Assembly (NCBI RefSeq): GCF_958298935.1 | Contig: NC_084921.1 | Location: 48,657,001 to 48,721,000 of the forward strand | Reading direction: 5' to 3' | DNA length: 64,000 nucleotides | Source of the DNA: Phragmites australis | Lineage: Eukaryota > Streptophyta > Magnoliopsida > Poales > Poaceae | Shown here: positions 35,060 to 46,599 of the stretch, one piece after another | Layout: every line of letters begins with the position of its first letter | How positions within the stretch are numbered: the stretch's first letter is position 1 | Position numbers and translations under genes: made by a program | Notes under the pieces: generated by a model | What the model saw: only the letters and a program-made list of their open reading frames with translations | Databases searched by the model: none | Told to the model about the DNA's origin: nothing

Positions 35060-37960
35060 GTGAGTTTTTTTAAAACGAAAAGGTAGGATATCTGTCTATT
35101 TTATTGAGTAAGGAGAGATCGAGATCGGCCACGGTTTATACAGATAGAGAGTTACATTGGCTCAATCGATGCAAGATGTTTTGCACCATCAAATGACCAT
35201 AGTCTGAAGTCTTCTTTAATTTTGGCAAATGTTGCGGCCGAGGTTGAAGCCTTGTGCCTGAAGATGCGTGTGTTTTGCTCATTCCATAGGATCCAAGTGA
35301 CTAGCATCAGAGTGTATTTCATGGCTTTCTTAGGAGAGCCAGTGTCCTTAGTGATAGTAGTCTACCAAGCATGCACAGTCCCAATAGGAATCCAAGAGTC
35401 TGGAGCAAGACCCGGTAAAGAGAGATACTGTGCAATGGAGTCCCAAACTTGTATGTTGAATCTGCATTCTACGAAAATGTGTAGTGTCGTCTCAAGAGTG
35501 TGCCAACATATGGAGCAATAGACATTGTTCTTCCACTATTGTCTAGCTAGTCTGTCAGAGGTTCAAAGGCGATTCTAAAGGGCGAGCCAAGCGAAGAGCT
35601 TACATTTTAGGGAGCCCAAACTAACCAGATTAGCACATGGAGGTTTGTCTTTGTTGATTCGACAAACTGTGCCTTAGGTGGAGCTTGTCGTATACTCACT
35701 TTTGCCCATTAGCTTCCAAGCGATATCATCTTGGCGGTTTGGCCGCAGTTGAGTAGCGTTCACCTGCACCCATAAGTGCACTAACTGCTGGAGTGCTTAA
35801 AGGTTCAGACGATGTGATGGGACGTCACGTAGCCATGACTCCTCTAGTAGGGTGTCTTTCACTAATTTGTTCTTGGCCTGGAGTTGTTGTAGACATCGAG
35901 TGCGATGTCCTTTGGCATTCAACCTCGAAGCTAAGCTGCCTGCCAAAAAGAAGTCTTGGAGCCATCCCTGAGTGTGATGGTAGTTGCCGCTGTAAAGAGG
36001 TGACAATCAGTTTGGTCGCACGGGATCTCTATGCCCACCCAGGGTTTATGGTCCGCCTTCCATTCTTGCCAAAGCCATCGCAGCTGAAGGGCCCTCGTGA
36101 ACCCCTTCAGGTTTAGGATTCATATGCCTCCCGAAGTCGTTGGTCGTGTGCACCGCTTCCAGTTGACCTTACATCCACCCCTCCCCCCCCCCCCTTGTGA
36201 TGGCCTCGTTACCAGCCCACAAGAATTATTTCCTTTTTATCGATTAACTGGAGTGTCCCCTTTGGCACCTGTATGGTGGAAGTAAATTGGCTGAGAGGAT
36301 AGGACTGACTTGACCAAAGTTAGGCAGCCTGCAGATGTCAGGTTCTTTCCGCTCCATGTTGATATTTTCCTAGTTGCTTTGTCAACCAGTGGTTGAAAGT
36401 GAACTTTGCGCAGACGTCGGGTTGAGAGCGGCATGCCAAGATATTTGATCAGGAAATGATATCGCACAATAGGTAGACCTCCAAGTGCCTGATCAAGATC
36501 GACGTCCTCGCATCTTATCAGCGTGACTATTGTTTTTTGGAGGTTCATCCATAGTCCAGTGGCCTCGCCGAAGCAGTGTAAGATTCGTGATAGGGAATCA
36601 ACATCCTCTCGACTTGGCGAAATGAAGATCGCTGCATCATCAGCATAAATTGAAGTTCGCAGTCTTGCAAATCTTCCTCATAATGGAGTTAGGAGGCCGA
36701 CTGCTGTCGCTTTGTCCTGGATAGTATTTAGTGGGTCGACTGTTAAAATGAAAAGAAGGGGCGAGAGCGGGTCGCCTTGCCTGAGCCCACGACCATGGTG
36801 TATCGGCGGAGAGGGGATGTCGTTCGTGAGAACACGCGATGTCGTGGTTGAGAGAAGCAACATAACCCAGTCACGCCACCTTGGGGGAAACCTTTCTTCT
36901 GCATGAGGTCGAGGAGGTGGTCCCAACGGACCGAGTCGAAGGCTTTAGCGATGCCAGCTTGAAGAGTAGCGTCGGGGTTTTTGTTTGATGCAATTGGCGG
37001 CAATCAAAGAGTCAGAATCTTAGATATGATTTTGGCCACCACGTGAATCAGGCTGATAAGCCTGAAGTCTGTAACCCTCTCCGCGCTTTCTTTCTTTGGG
37101 ATTAGAGTGATGTTGGCCGTATTGAGTAAGGGAATCGGTGAGTAGCAGAGGCTATGGAAGGCCTTGATGACCGCGTTTAGGTCGTCCTTGACGATGTCCC
37201 AACAAGCCTTGAAGAAGACCCCAGTGAAATCGTCCGGTCCTGGAGCCTTCTCCGATGGGAGTTCCTTGATGGCCTAGTGGATCTCATTGGTTGTGACGGG
37301 GTCTTCTAGGTGACGTAGATCATGGGACGGTAGCTATAGCATGTCCCAGTTCACGTCATGCTGGCGTCCCAGCGAACTGGCCATGACCGATGAGAAGTGT
37401 TTATAGATCTCTTGCTCTAGAGATCACCTTTAAGTGGAAGTATCTCGTGGTTGCGTCTCTCACCCAGATGTTAGTAACCCTCGATTGTTGGTATCTTTCT
37501 GTGACAACTAGGTCCAAAATTCTTCTTTTAAGTTTATGGTGAAGCTGAAACTCCAGTTGGGTGAGTGTCCGGCTCTCTTACGCAATATATAACAGTCAAA
37601 TAACTTCCGCGCCATCTACAGCTTCAACTTTGCGTCAGAGATATGCTTCAACTCTAAATTCTAAGATGATGTGCTGTTGTCGTGAGCCGGTGGTAGAGGA
37701 TGTGACATGGCTCTTAATGAGAAGGTTGCTCAGCCCATTCTTGCCGAACCACTTCAAAGAAGCCTGGTATTTTAACCCAGAAATTCTTGAACCTGAAGGT
37801 CCAAGGTTGCCTTGAGCCGCTTTGATTTGCAAGGAGAAGAGGACAGTGGTCAGAGAGAGAGATGTGGATAAGACATGCAGGACATGGTGTTCGAAATTCG
37901 TGTCACAAGTGGCGTTGCAGAAGACACAGTTAAGCCTAGCCAGGGTTACATTTTGTCGCT
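35060..37960 (-). pseudogene. L1-type LINE ORF2 fragment (endonuclease end, RT, zf-RVT)
   Basis: Minus-strand frames contain the end of the endonuclease domain (about 37700-37850), RT blocks NTANITLIPKKES (about 37100), AKAFDSVRWDHLLDLMQKKG (about 36900), GLRQGDPLSPLLFIL (about 36770), an intact catalytic YADD box (about 36642), IKYLGMPLSTRRL (about 36430), and a zf-RVT region with LHIFVECRFNIQVWDSI (about 35470) ending at a stop near 35150. Frameshifts and a deletion between the first RT blocks show that it is dead. The T-rich left end (35060-35070) may be the remnant of the poly(A) tail. It lies tail-to-tail with the GRAS gene. Confidence 0.85.
36180..36196. repeat. Poly-C tract
   Basis: A CCCCTCCCCCCCCCCCC-like run inside the LINE fragment; frameshift-prone. 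Confidence 0.7.
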
Positions 37961-37964
37961 CGTT

Positions 37965-38855
37965 GCTTCACGTGAAGGATTCAAAACTCAAGTAAACTGA
38001 AACAAAAATAAACAACACAACATATTGGTGGTATCAGATGTAGCTTGCAACAAGTACATACCAAGAAGAGCCCAACACAACACTATCAGCATAGCAACAG
38101 GCCGTCAGCAATCACTGCAGAAAGTTACTGCAGCTCGGCGTTCGCAGTTACGGACAAGGCAGGTCGTCGTCGCCGTTGGCGCGAACGAATCAGGCGCATG
38201 CCACGACGCTGGGACGCCGAGATATAGCCGCAGCGCACGCCCAGGCGCTTAGGTGGGGTCGCCAAAAAATATGCCGTTCACACTAGGTCATCGCTCACCA
38301 GGCTGCCGGTTCACTGAACCTGCAGATCAGCGAGACATCACATCAATCTTAGCACGAGCGAGGGGATCGACACAGGAGAGATAGTTGCGCGGCACCCAGA
38401 ATTTTATACGATTCCGCTAGATTTCGCAGGATCAAACTCGAGTGCTACGTGCCATGTGGTGCTGTTTTCATTCGGCGTCGTGGATTGGGCAGCCACAGAT
38501 GTACTCGCAACTTGGGTGATGGGTCCCGGCGACAGTGCGTTTTAAGTAGTTGAGCACAGGTGCCATGGCGTGACACACTAAACGGCAAGCTGGACATTGC
38601 GTACAAAATGATGTCTCTAGTCGAGTCGTCTCTGTGCCGTGGTCATGTGAAGCAGGGGGGGGGGCCGAGCATTCTGTGGCCTCAACCGTCAACATGCGCG
38701 TAACATGTATAGTTTTGTCTGCCCATAGGCAACTGCGAGGCAAACAGAGAGTAAACTAGCATGTCCAGTTGTACGCGGAGTTGAAGTGTCGATGTCCCAG
38801 GAAGCCTATAGAAGCTTCGCCTCGGTCAATGGCGGAAGAATGTACTACTATCGTT
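37965..38855. other. Intergenic, no gene recognised
   Basis: Mixed-composition spacer with a G8 run near 38655. Frames up to 91 codons have no recognisable content. Confidence 0.4.
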
Positions 38856-38864
38856 GTCTTCCTT

Positions 38865-39105
38865 GCTCCATCCATCCTTGAAAGTGAAATGAATATTTTT
38901 ACTTGTCACTCTAGTTTTAGAGTAGTAAATTTGACCATATTTTTTTTTAAAGATTCATAAATACTTAAAAATATATAATACTAATAATATTTGTTTCATA
39001 ATAAATCTAATAATATAAAAGTTTTAAATATCTATAATCTTTCTAAATGCGTAAGATTAAACTCGTTACAGTAAAAAACAGTGACAAGTAAAGTGAGCGA
39101 CTATA
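38865..39105. mobile_element. MITE-like element (Stowaway-type composition)
   Basis: TTTACTTGTCACT (38898-38910) is repeated inverted at 39080-39092, with an AT-rich non-coding interior. The left flank CTCCATCCATCC resembles the Stowaway end. Outer ends are degenerate, so boundaries are approximate. Confidence 0.5.
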
Positions 39106-39109
39106 TACT

Positions 39110-40090
39110 TAAAAAAATAGAGTGATACTGTCGCCAACTTGGCCATGACAAGACTCGTACAGTCGTACGACGCAGGCACGACCCCACGGGCGTGGTGAGG
39201 AGAGCGAGGCTTTGCAAACTGCGAGACGCTCCACGCTCGTAGCCTTCCGTTGACACCAACGGAAGCAATGTACAGCTAGTTCATTAGACGACTCGGGCCA
39301 CGCCCTGAACAGAGTGAGGCGGCCCGTAATAATTGGGCAACCGTTCACTTGATTTCTGGCCATACTCCGCACGGATCTAACTTTGTGGGCTTGGATGGGA
39401 CGGCCTTCCACTCGGCTGCTTCGATGACCCGAACGGCCTTCAAATAGGAGCGTGCTATCTCCCGGGCGCGCGTGAGCAGAGGAAGTCACGCTTCCTCCAG
39501 ATAGCTCAAAAACTTCCCCTTTTTGGAAAGTTTTTTCGTTTTTGGAGAGTTTTCTAAAATAACTTTTCTAGCTCAAAGTTTTGAGAGGTAGTTATCGAGA
39601 AAAAAATTTGAGAAAAAAATAAATTTTTTTGAAAAGTTATCGAGAAAAAATTATCAATAAAAAGTTTTATGTGGATTGCGACTTAGACTGTTACGTGGGC
39701 CGCCGGTTGCATGCGAGTTCTGTGGGTCGCTCCCTCGGTTGCGCGCGAGTTAGGATGCTCGTGTGCAACAGTGAAATAAGAATTTCGCTTCAAATATTCC
39801 GTTGATTGGTGGATTTTTCACTTTCTACCGCTGGGGCCATAATGGCTTGTCGCCCTTCCAACGGCGATTGAAACATATACTTATGATTGTTTTAAATGGA
39901 TACACATATTTACAAATATTTGATTTTAAAAATATATACAAATCAATAATTTAATGCCATGTTTTACAGGTTCCCGAGTCCCAACCAATTTACTTAATGT
40001 AGCGTGACATAACAAGGTACGCGCTGCCCACTTTTACTTGATATGACAAATTTTAGGTATGTCATACCGTCATTAGCAACTCTAAAAGAA
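39110..40090. other. Intergenic, no gene recognised
   Basis: Contains a GAAAAAGTT/GAGAAAAA-rich stretch (39500-39670). No supported coding sequence. Confidence 0.4.
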
Positions 40091-40093
40091 CTT

Positions 40094-40166
40094 AACATGG
40101 GTTACTTTCTGTATTAAACTTTTAAAATGTACTCAAGAGTTTAATACAGACTTGGTAACCCATGTT
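40094..40166. repeat. 73-bp inverted repeat (hairpin)
   Basis: AACATGGGTTAC...TCTGTATTAAACT is mirrored by AGTTTAATACAGA...GTAACCCATGTT around a loop of about 19 nt; only a 2-nt/4-nt internal loop breaks the stem. It lies about 330 bp beyond the laccase 1 stop codon, in the 3' flank. Confidence 0.8.
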
Positions 40167-40496
40167 TGATTTTTTTTTAAATATGATTTTCTCTTTTATT
40201 CAAGAGAAGCCACTCGAAAAAAGTCAAATAATCTTGAACAAAAAAGACACATGAAATTCTTTGCTACTTGGTGCAAGTCACGCCATTGTTTATTGGCTGA
40301 AAAGTATCAAAACATTGCCAATACAAAGTGGCAAACGAATAGGAAAAAACACAAAGGTCAGCTAGGAACCGACTAAAATGGAAGTCGAAAGAATTGCAAT
40401 TGGGAACTAACAAAGTAAACAAGAAAAAAATCCAGCATATGTGATCAAGTCTAATTCACATTTATTTTTGAAACCAATCGGCAGGAGCGAGTCTAA

Positions 40497-43400
40497 TTAG
40501 CATTTGGGAAGATCAGACGGCGGAGGGAGCAGCTTCTGGTGCGGGAGGCTGCCATCGAGCACCAGCCATGCCATTCTGAGACCCCATGTTGTGTGCACCT
40601 CCAAATGGCAATGCATGAACCATACACCTGTGCGTTCACATGGCACGTGTAAGACAAGTGCGCATAGAATTTGTTTCCTGCATTCTTATACCTACATGCG
40701 TCGACAGTCAATCTTACCTGGGTTGTCGGCAAGGAAGCGGATGGCCACCCAGCCACCGGCCGGCACGCCGGCGGTATTCCGCTCGACGGGGTCGACGAGG
40801 TTGAACTTGGCCGGGTCGTTCGCCGGGTCGTAGTTGCCGTACCCTTGCCCGACCACGAAGAAGTTGAAGCCGTGCAGGTGCAGCGGGTGGCTCTCGACGC
40901 CGAGGATACTCGTGCCCTGCATAACCAGCTCCACGGAGGCGCCGTACGGCAGCACGACCAGCTTGGTCCCGTTGGCCACGTTCGTGTTGTTCGGCGGCGT
41001 CCCCGTGTAGTTGAACGGCGTCAGCGGCGCGACCGGGAAGTCCGACGAGTAGACGCCGCTGGACAGGCCGGTGAAGTGCGAGTGCAGCAGCGCCTTGGTG
41101 GGGAGCACGAAGGAGACGTTGTTCACGGACGCCGCGAACTGCGTCGTGTTGGTGGGCCCCTGGCACGTCGTGTTCGCGGGGCACGGGTGCGTGCCAAGCC
41201 CGACCGTGAAGAAGAACCGCTTGTCCACCGTCTGCGGCACCGCCGCCGGGTACTGCGGAGTTGCGAGGCTGCGGAGCTTGGCGGTGAAGTTGCCGACGAA
41301 GTCGGTGTCGTTGAGCTGCGGAAGGGTCGGCTTGAGGAGTGGCAATGCCTTGTTGAAGCTTGACGACGCGGAGGGGGAGTCGGGGTATTGGTACTCGAGG
41401 ATGCCGGCGACGGTGGTGTTGTCAAAGGTGCCCGACCTGGCGGTGGAGTAGGGCGCGGCGGACATGTAGAAGTTGGCGCCGGGGTAGAACGGCTTGGAGG
41501 CGAGAAGGACGTTGGTGGTTTGGCCCGGGGCGATGACAAGGGTGTCGACGGTGAAGGGCTTGACGTAGACGGCGTCGACCTCGACGACGGTGAGCGAGTG
41601 GTTGGCGACGGAGAAGAAGAGCTCGTCGTTGAGTGCCGCGTTGATGAGGCGCAGCATGTACGTTTTCCCGGGCTTCACCTTCAGCTTGTATGTGTCTGCG
41701 TGTCATGCATGCAGGACACGGTAATTAGCACGTTTTACAAATTAAGCTTCGACCGATGCCGACCTGAACAAATAGAAAGCGCACCTATCTGGAGGCGTAA
41801 CTAAGATTTTGTTTACGTAACACCTGCCGGACCCAGCATTCTTCAGTACACCAAATGTGTTAGGTCAAGTACAACTTACATCCCATGACAGCAACATTTG
41901 CATTATTTCCATTTCCAACAACACAATTAATGCCAAATTCTGTTTCGAGAAAGAAACTCCGAATCTTCTCGCTTTTGGTGATTTTGATCAACCAACCTTC
42001 GTGAAAACGAGCTCGATCTCTTGTATGATTGCATTTGAAAACTTAAACATGCATGGAAAAAGAAAACAGATCGTTCATAAACCTCAACTTTTCCTTTCTG
42101 TTTAGCACTAAGATTCTTGCGTGTAACTCCTCGTTCTTTGTTTACAGATGAAGCTAGCCCTCGTTTTATAAAACCACTCTCTTTATATATTTTACAAAAA
42201 TAGTGCATTGAGTTTATATTTGAAAGTGTTTTCTTATGTTCACGGTTTTTTTTTTATTTTGAACAATATACTGCAAAAGAAACTAGAGATCAAAGTTTAG
42301 TTTTGAAGACAATGAACGTGTCTTATGTTTTGAAATATAAGGGGTATATGTTTTTTAATGAAGAAAGTACCACTTCTGACTTCTCTCAGACGTCTAAGAT
42401 ACATATATACTATCTCTTTAACACCGAAGGATTAAGTTGGAGGCTGCTAGGAGCATCGGCGCACTGTTTAAGCACTATGTTTTTTTTAAAAAAATTGGTT
42501 TTGTTTTTTTTTAGGTGTACATGGAGTTTGGCGTCAATGACCATTAGATCTGAACAAGGATGTCGATCTAGCCATCCACATGTCCCCCGCCCTCAGCCTT
42601 CGCTAGCGACAAAATCGCTGCCGCTCCCCGCTACCCGACCTCCGGTGCTCCAATGCCAAGGAGGTCCTCCGCAAGCTCCTCCATCGGATCCCTATCTTCC
42701 TGAGCCACTTCCCCAATCGAAGCTCCCACGCGCCCATCTTCATTCACGCTGGACAAGTACCACGTCCACCTCGCCGATAAACTCTAGGCCACGTGCTCTC
42801 CCTAACCCCGACTAAGCCACGTTGAACTTCGCCATGCTCTCCTGAGCATCGCATGCCCCTTCCCTCCCTCCTTCCCTTGCCACATCGTCTTGCCACCTTT
42901 CGACCTGAGCGTTGTCGCACGCTCGGTCAATTTTGACTGAGGTCAAACATTTTGACCCGATCCAATGGATCCTAGACCCACCGATCCAGACTATAGCTAG
43001 GTGGATTTGGGTAAAAAAGTATTTTAGGGTATTTTGATTTTTAGGAAATTCTAGAAAATACCGAAAGGAATATTAGTTGTATTGATAAATCGGCTGAAAT
43101 AATTTAAAATGCATAGAAAAATATGTAGAGCTCAAATAAATATGAAACCAATTTTGTTGGGTTTTGTATTACTATGCCTACATGTTAAAATTATGTGCAT
43201 ACATGAAAATGCTACTATTTTTCCTGTAATTAAGTGAATATATTAAATATTGATAAATTTGTAACTAAATCCTGAGATGTCTAAAATTGATAAATCTAAT
43301 TTTGTTAGTCTTCTTATATCATGCTCTGTACAGAAAAAATATAGTTCAATCATAAAATGCACGATGAGCATGGTGTAGCGCGCCTTCCGATACCAGAGAA

Positions 43401-45059
43401 ACGTACCTTTTGCAGAGCAGTTGTAGAGCGGCCCTGGGAAGCCGTTGATCGTGTGAGCGTCAGAGACATTTGGGCCTCCGCCGGTCTGAAGCGCCTGACT
43501 GATCACCACCTCCGTATCCGCCATCCACCACTCACCTACCACCGAAAACGAACCGGATTTCGTGATTACAACCGGTGCACGAATTACTAGCAACAACACG
43601 ATCATTTTCTCTTCGTGTTCAGCCGTTCACATCGATCGACCACTCACCGAAGATGACGGGGACTTCCTTGTGCGGCGCTGGGAACGGGTAGGGGACGCCG
43701 AGCTTGGGGAGGATGACGATGGCTCCGTAGACCGTGGCGCGGACCCAGGAGATGTGCGCGTGCCACCACAGCGTGCCGCGCTGCCCGACGATGGTGAAGT
43801 TGTACACGTAGCTCTGCCCCGTCTGGATCGGGCACTGCGTGATGTACGCCGGCCCGTCGGACCACCCGGTGCGCAGCTGCCGGATGCCGTGCCTGGCGAC
43901 AACGATCGGCGAGCGTTCACGGCGCGGCAGATTACGACTCGTAAAAAGATACTTATATATATAGAGAGAACATATATTACTAGATATATGTGATTTCTCC
44001 AAATAATTGGAGAATCAAGGGATATTCAGTAATATATGTTCTATTGTGTTAAGGGATATTGTAGAATAATATATCTCCTAAAGATATGTCCTATAGAAGC
44101 CACTTCACATAAATTTACAGGGGACGATAAGAATTCTATAATTTACAGTGGCCGGTTTGTACAAATTATTTTAGTATTGTTGATACTGTTTAAAATAATA
44201 TTTTAAATTAAGTTTTTACTATTCTTATGTTGTGCAAACAATACTAAATAGTATATGAATAATACCAAATAACATCCAAATAGTAATTATTGAATATAAA
44301 ATTACGCGCAAGAAGTGGACTAGTGGTTGAAGTATATTATAATATTATACTTCTGCCATCTTGACTTGCCAAAGCCTAACTTTTAAATCAAAATTTGAAA
44401 AGTATTTGCCTGGGTTGTATTCTATTAATCTATTCTTATTTATTTGGAATATTATATGTATCTTCCACAGTATTATCATTTAACTTTTTTAATTCATCAA
44501 CATCGATGATTTACTCATACATGACAGTCAAGAACATGCGCGTTAGTGTAACCACTTTTAGCTTTAGTTTGTAGAACACCCCGCAGAAATTCCACACACA
44601 CATGAAAGCTAAAAGTGGTTGCACCAACGGGCATGTTCTTGACTGTCACGTAGGAGTACTTACCAGTGGAGGGAGATGTTGTGCTGGACGTGGTTGGTCA
44701 CGCGGACGACGACGCGGTCGCCTTCTCTCGCGACGAGATTGGGGCCGGGGAACTGCCCGTTCACCGTGATGATGCTCTTGCTGGCGCACAGCCGTGTCAC
44801 GTTTGCCATTGTCACCTGCAGGTTCATCAAGAGCACCGTGAGAAATCAAGACGGGCAGGCATGCATGCACGAACGCTCGCACGCGTGCTAGATTTGGCTA
44901 TGCATGCACCGGTAGCTAGATAGACATTGTAGTGGCTAGCGGACGTACATTGAAGTCGTAGTGCCTCGTGATGCCTTGCGCTTGGATGATGGAGGAGAGG
45001 AGCACTAGGGTCCCCATGAGGAGAGAGCATGGAAGAGCAGAGGAGACAGCCATGGCCAT
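40497..45059 (-). CDS. Laccase 1 (secreted multicopper oxidase), six exons
   Basis: A p-diphenol:O2 oxidoreductase of the apoplast; plant laccases oxidise monolignols and other phenolics. Exons on the minus strand: 44949-45059, 44664-44815, 43648-43892, 43407-43535, 40718-41695, 40497-40627; all GT-AG, phases join, giving 581 residues, the normal length. Residues 1 to about 28 form a signal peptide (hydrophobic core [13 protein letters not shown]). Copper sites: HWHG (about 87-90), WWHAHISW (about 130), HPLHLHG (482-488), and HCHLEVH (544-550) with Leu at 555 as T1 axial residue. Many N-glycosylation sequons (NNT, NYT, NVS). A miR397-type site lies at 41626-41646 with two mismatches. Intron 5 is 1.7 kb and intron 2 contains a long hairpin. 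A tandem paralogue lies 3.6 kb upstream on the same strand. Intact as read. Confidence 0.95.
41626..41646 (-). promoter_or_regulatory. miR397 target-like site in laccase 1 (two mismatches)
   Basis: The plus strand matches the canonical miR397 sequence at 19 of 21 positions; mismatches fall at miRNA positions 3 and 12. On the mRNA it encodes the conserved INAALND segment. Pairing at the cleavage positions 10-11 is kept. Confidence 0.7.
42530..42965. other. GC-rich island inside laccase 1 intron 5
   Basis: This Pro/Ser-codon-rich, high-GC block sits in otherwise AT-rich intron sequence. A plus-strand frame is open but unrecognised. It looks inserted, perhaps as a captured gene piece. Confidence 0.4.
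44519..44650 (-). repeat. Long intronic hairpin in laccase 1 intron 2
   Basis: A 47-nt arm (44519-44565) is matched by its inverted copy (44604-44650) at about 43 of 47 positions, with a 38-nt loop. The stem ends 14 bp from the intron 2 donor at 44663. Confidence 0.85.
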
Positions 45060-45170
45060 GGTTTGTAGGCTCGAGCAGCGATCAGCTGGAGTCGCTCTCG
45101 AGCTCTAGAGGAGAAGATGGCTAGGCGAAGAGATGGAATGTGTGTGTTGGGACAAGCGCTAGAGTTCTCT

Positions 45171-45180
45171 CCATATATAG
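45171..45180 (-). promoter_or_regulatory. TATA box of laccase 1
   Basis: CTATATATGG on the minus strand, about 112 nt upstream of the start codon at 45059. Confidence 0.7.
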
Positions 45181-45555
45181 GAGATTGCAAGCGAGTGCAT
45201 GGCAACTACCACCGCCATTTCTTCGTGGTTTCTACATGGTCGACAGACGCGCAGCTTGGGGCGGCGCTATTAGTTTGGTGATTCGGTAGATGAACGATCA
45301 GGGGCAGGCGAGCTGCTCGAGCTAGCTGGAGTGCTCTAGCTTTAGAGTGTGGCTAAAGTATGCGGCAACGATCTCTCTTTTGACCATGCATTCGCCGCTA
45401 GTTTAATTTGCAGTTTTGCATCCGTGGTCACGTAGCTTTCGATGCAAAAGACTTGCTGAACTGAACGGCAAACTGCGCTGAAGAGTAAAAGATTTTGTCT
45501 CGATAGTGGTAAACGGAAGAATCGGTAGATATTTAGCGAATTCCCCAATCACCAG

Positions 45556-45632
45556 TGAAGATCTTGTCCCACAATTGTTCCCCAAAAGAGCTTGTCCTCC
45601 ACCTGTTCCTCGAAAGATCTTGTCCTACACGA
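45556..45632. repeat. Three degenerate 25-30-bp repeats upstream of laccase 1
   Basis: Units contain (GAA)AGATCTTGTCC(C/T)AC, AGAGCTTGTCCTCCAC and AGATCTTGTCCTACAC, two followed by TGTTCC. They lie about 0.5 kb upstream of the start codon. Confidence 0.6.
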
Positions 45633-45639
45633 ATTTGGT

Positions 45640-46590
45640 ATTTTCGTCAATTATGATGATTGATTATTGGTCCCTAAACTAGTACTAGATGGTTTTGGAC
45701 CCTCAACGAAATCAGGGAGATCAAGTGTCAACATCTACAGTAATGCTTTAAAACCAAATGCAGAAAATGCTTCTTATTTGGAGTAAATTTACTCCATATC
45801 CTTGACATTTAAACCGGCAAATTATGAACACATCAACAGGCTTCTGGTGCCAAAAAAAAGTGTTCACCTGTAGAAAAGGTGTTCTAGATACTATGTGCAA
45901 ATGTTACATTCCTAGTTAGGTTGTGCAGCTTAATCAGAACATCACACATATGCACGCGGCCCACGGCCACCAATTTCTTGAAAGGGAGAATTATCCTGTT
46001 ACATCAATTGGAAAATAAATCTGTTCGTCGCTGTCACCAACATGGAACGTAGTTTCCTCCATTGCCTCTTCTCCAAGTTCAGAAATCGTTGATTCTCGAC
46101 GCAGGTTTTCACCTACAGACAGTAAATTTCTAGGAGTATATATATGTTTAACAATTGATGCATGATCACTTGCCATGGATCCCAAGATACCCATCCAGTA
46201 GGTGCTACCTGCATGGTTGGTGTCCTAGCGTGTGTTCTTTCCTTCTACAATTCCCAACGGGGAGAAGGATGCTTGACCCAACCCGGCCGATTGAGCGATG
46301 CAGCGCTTCCCTTCTCATGCTTTGTTGACTGATGAAAAAGAAGGAACGCGGACGAACAGTAACATGTAAAATGACATCAAGAGCTCACAATGAATTTGCT
46401 CTTGCAACTTGATCGCCTCCTGAGCCCTGAGGGATTTCTTCATATTGCTTTTATGCTACATGTACAAAAATAGCAATTTGAATTGGTTGTTGGTATATGT
46501 GTTAAAGTAATTGTTTTATCTAGACAATGATAATATGATATGTTAACAACTTTATTATTGGGAGGAAAAATTCGGGAAAGGACAAGATGA
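45640..46590. other. Distal upstream region of laccase 1
   Basis: No gene recognised. A block at 46262-46282 is shared with the upstream region of laccase 2 at 52051-52071. Confidence 0.4.
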
Positions 46591-46599
46591 CTTTGAAGA

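Noticed and set aside
40714..41804. Long frames antisense to or shifted within laccase 1 (for example 40671-41363 plus)
   Set aside because: Shadows of the GC-rich laccase exon; the minus-strand laccase frame has the copper motifs and splice sites.
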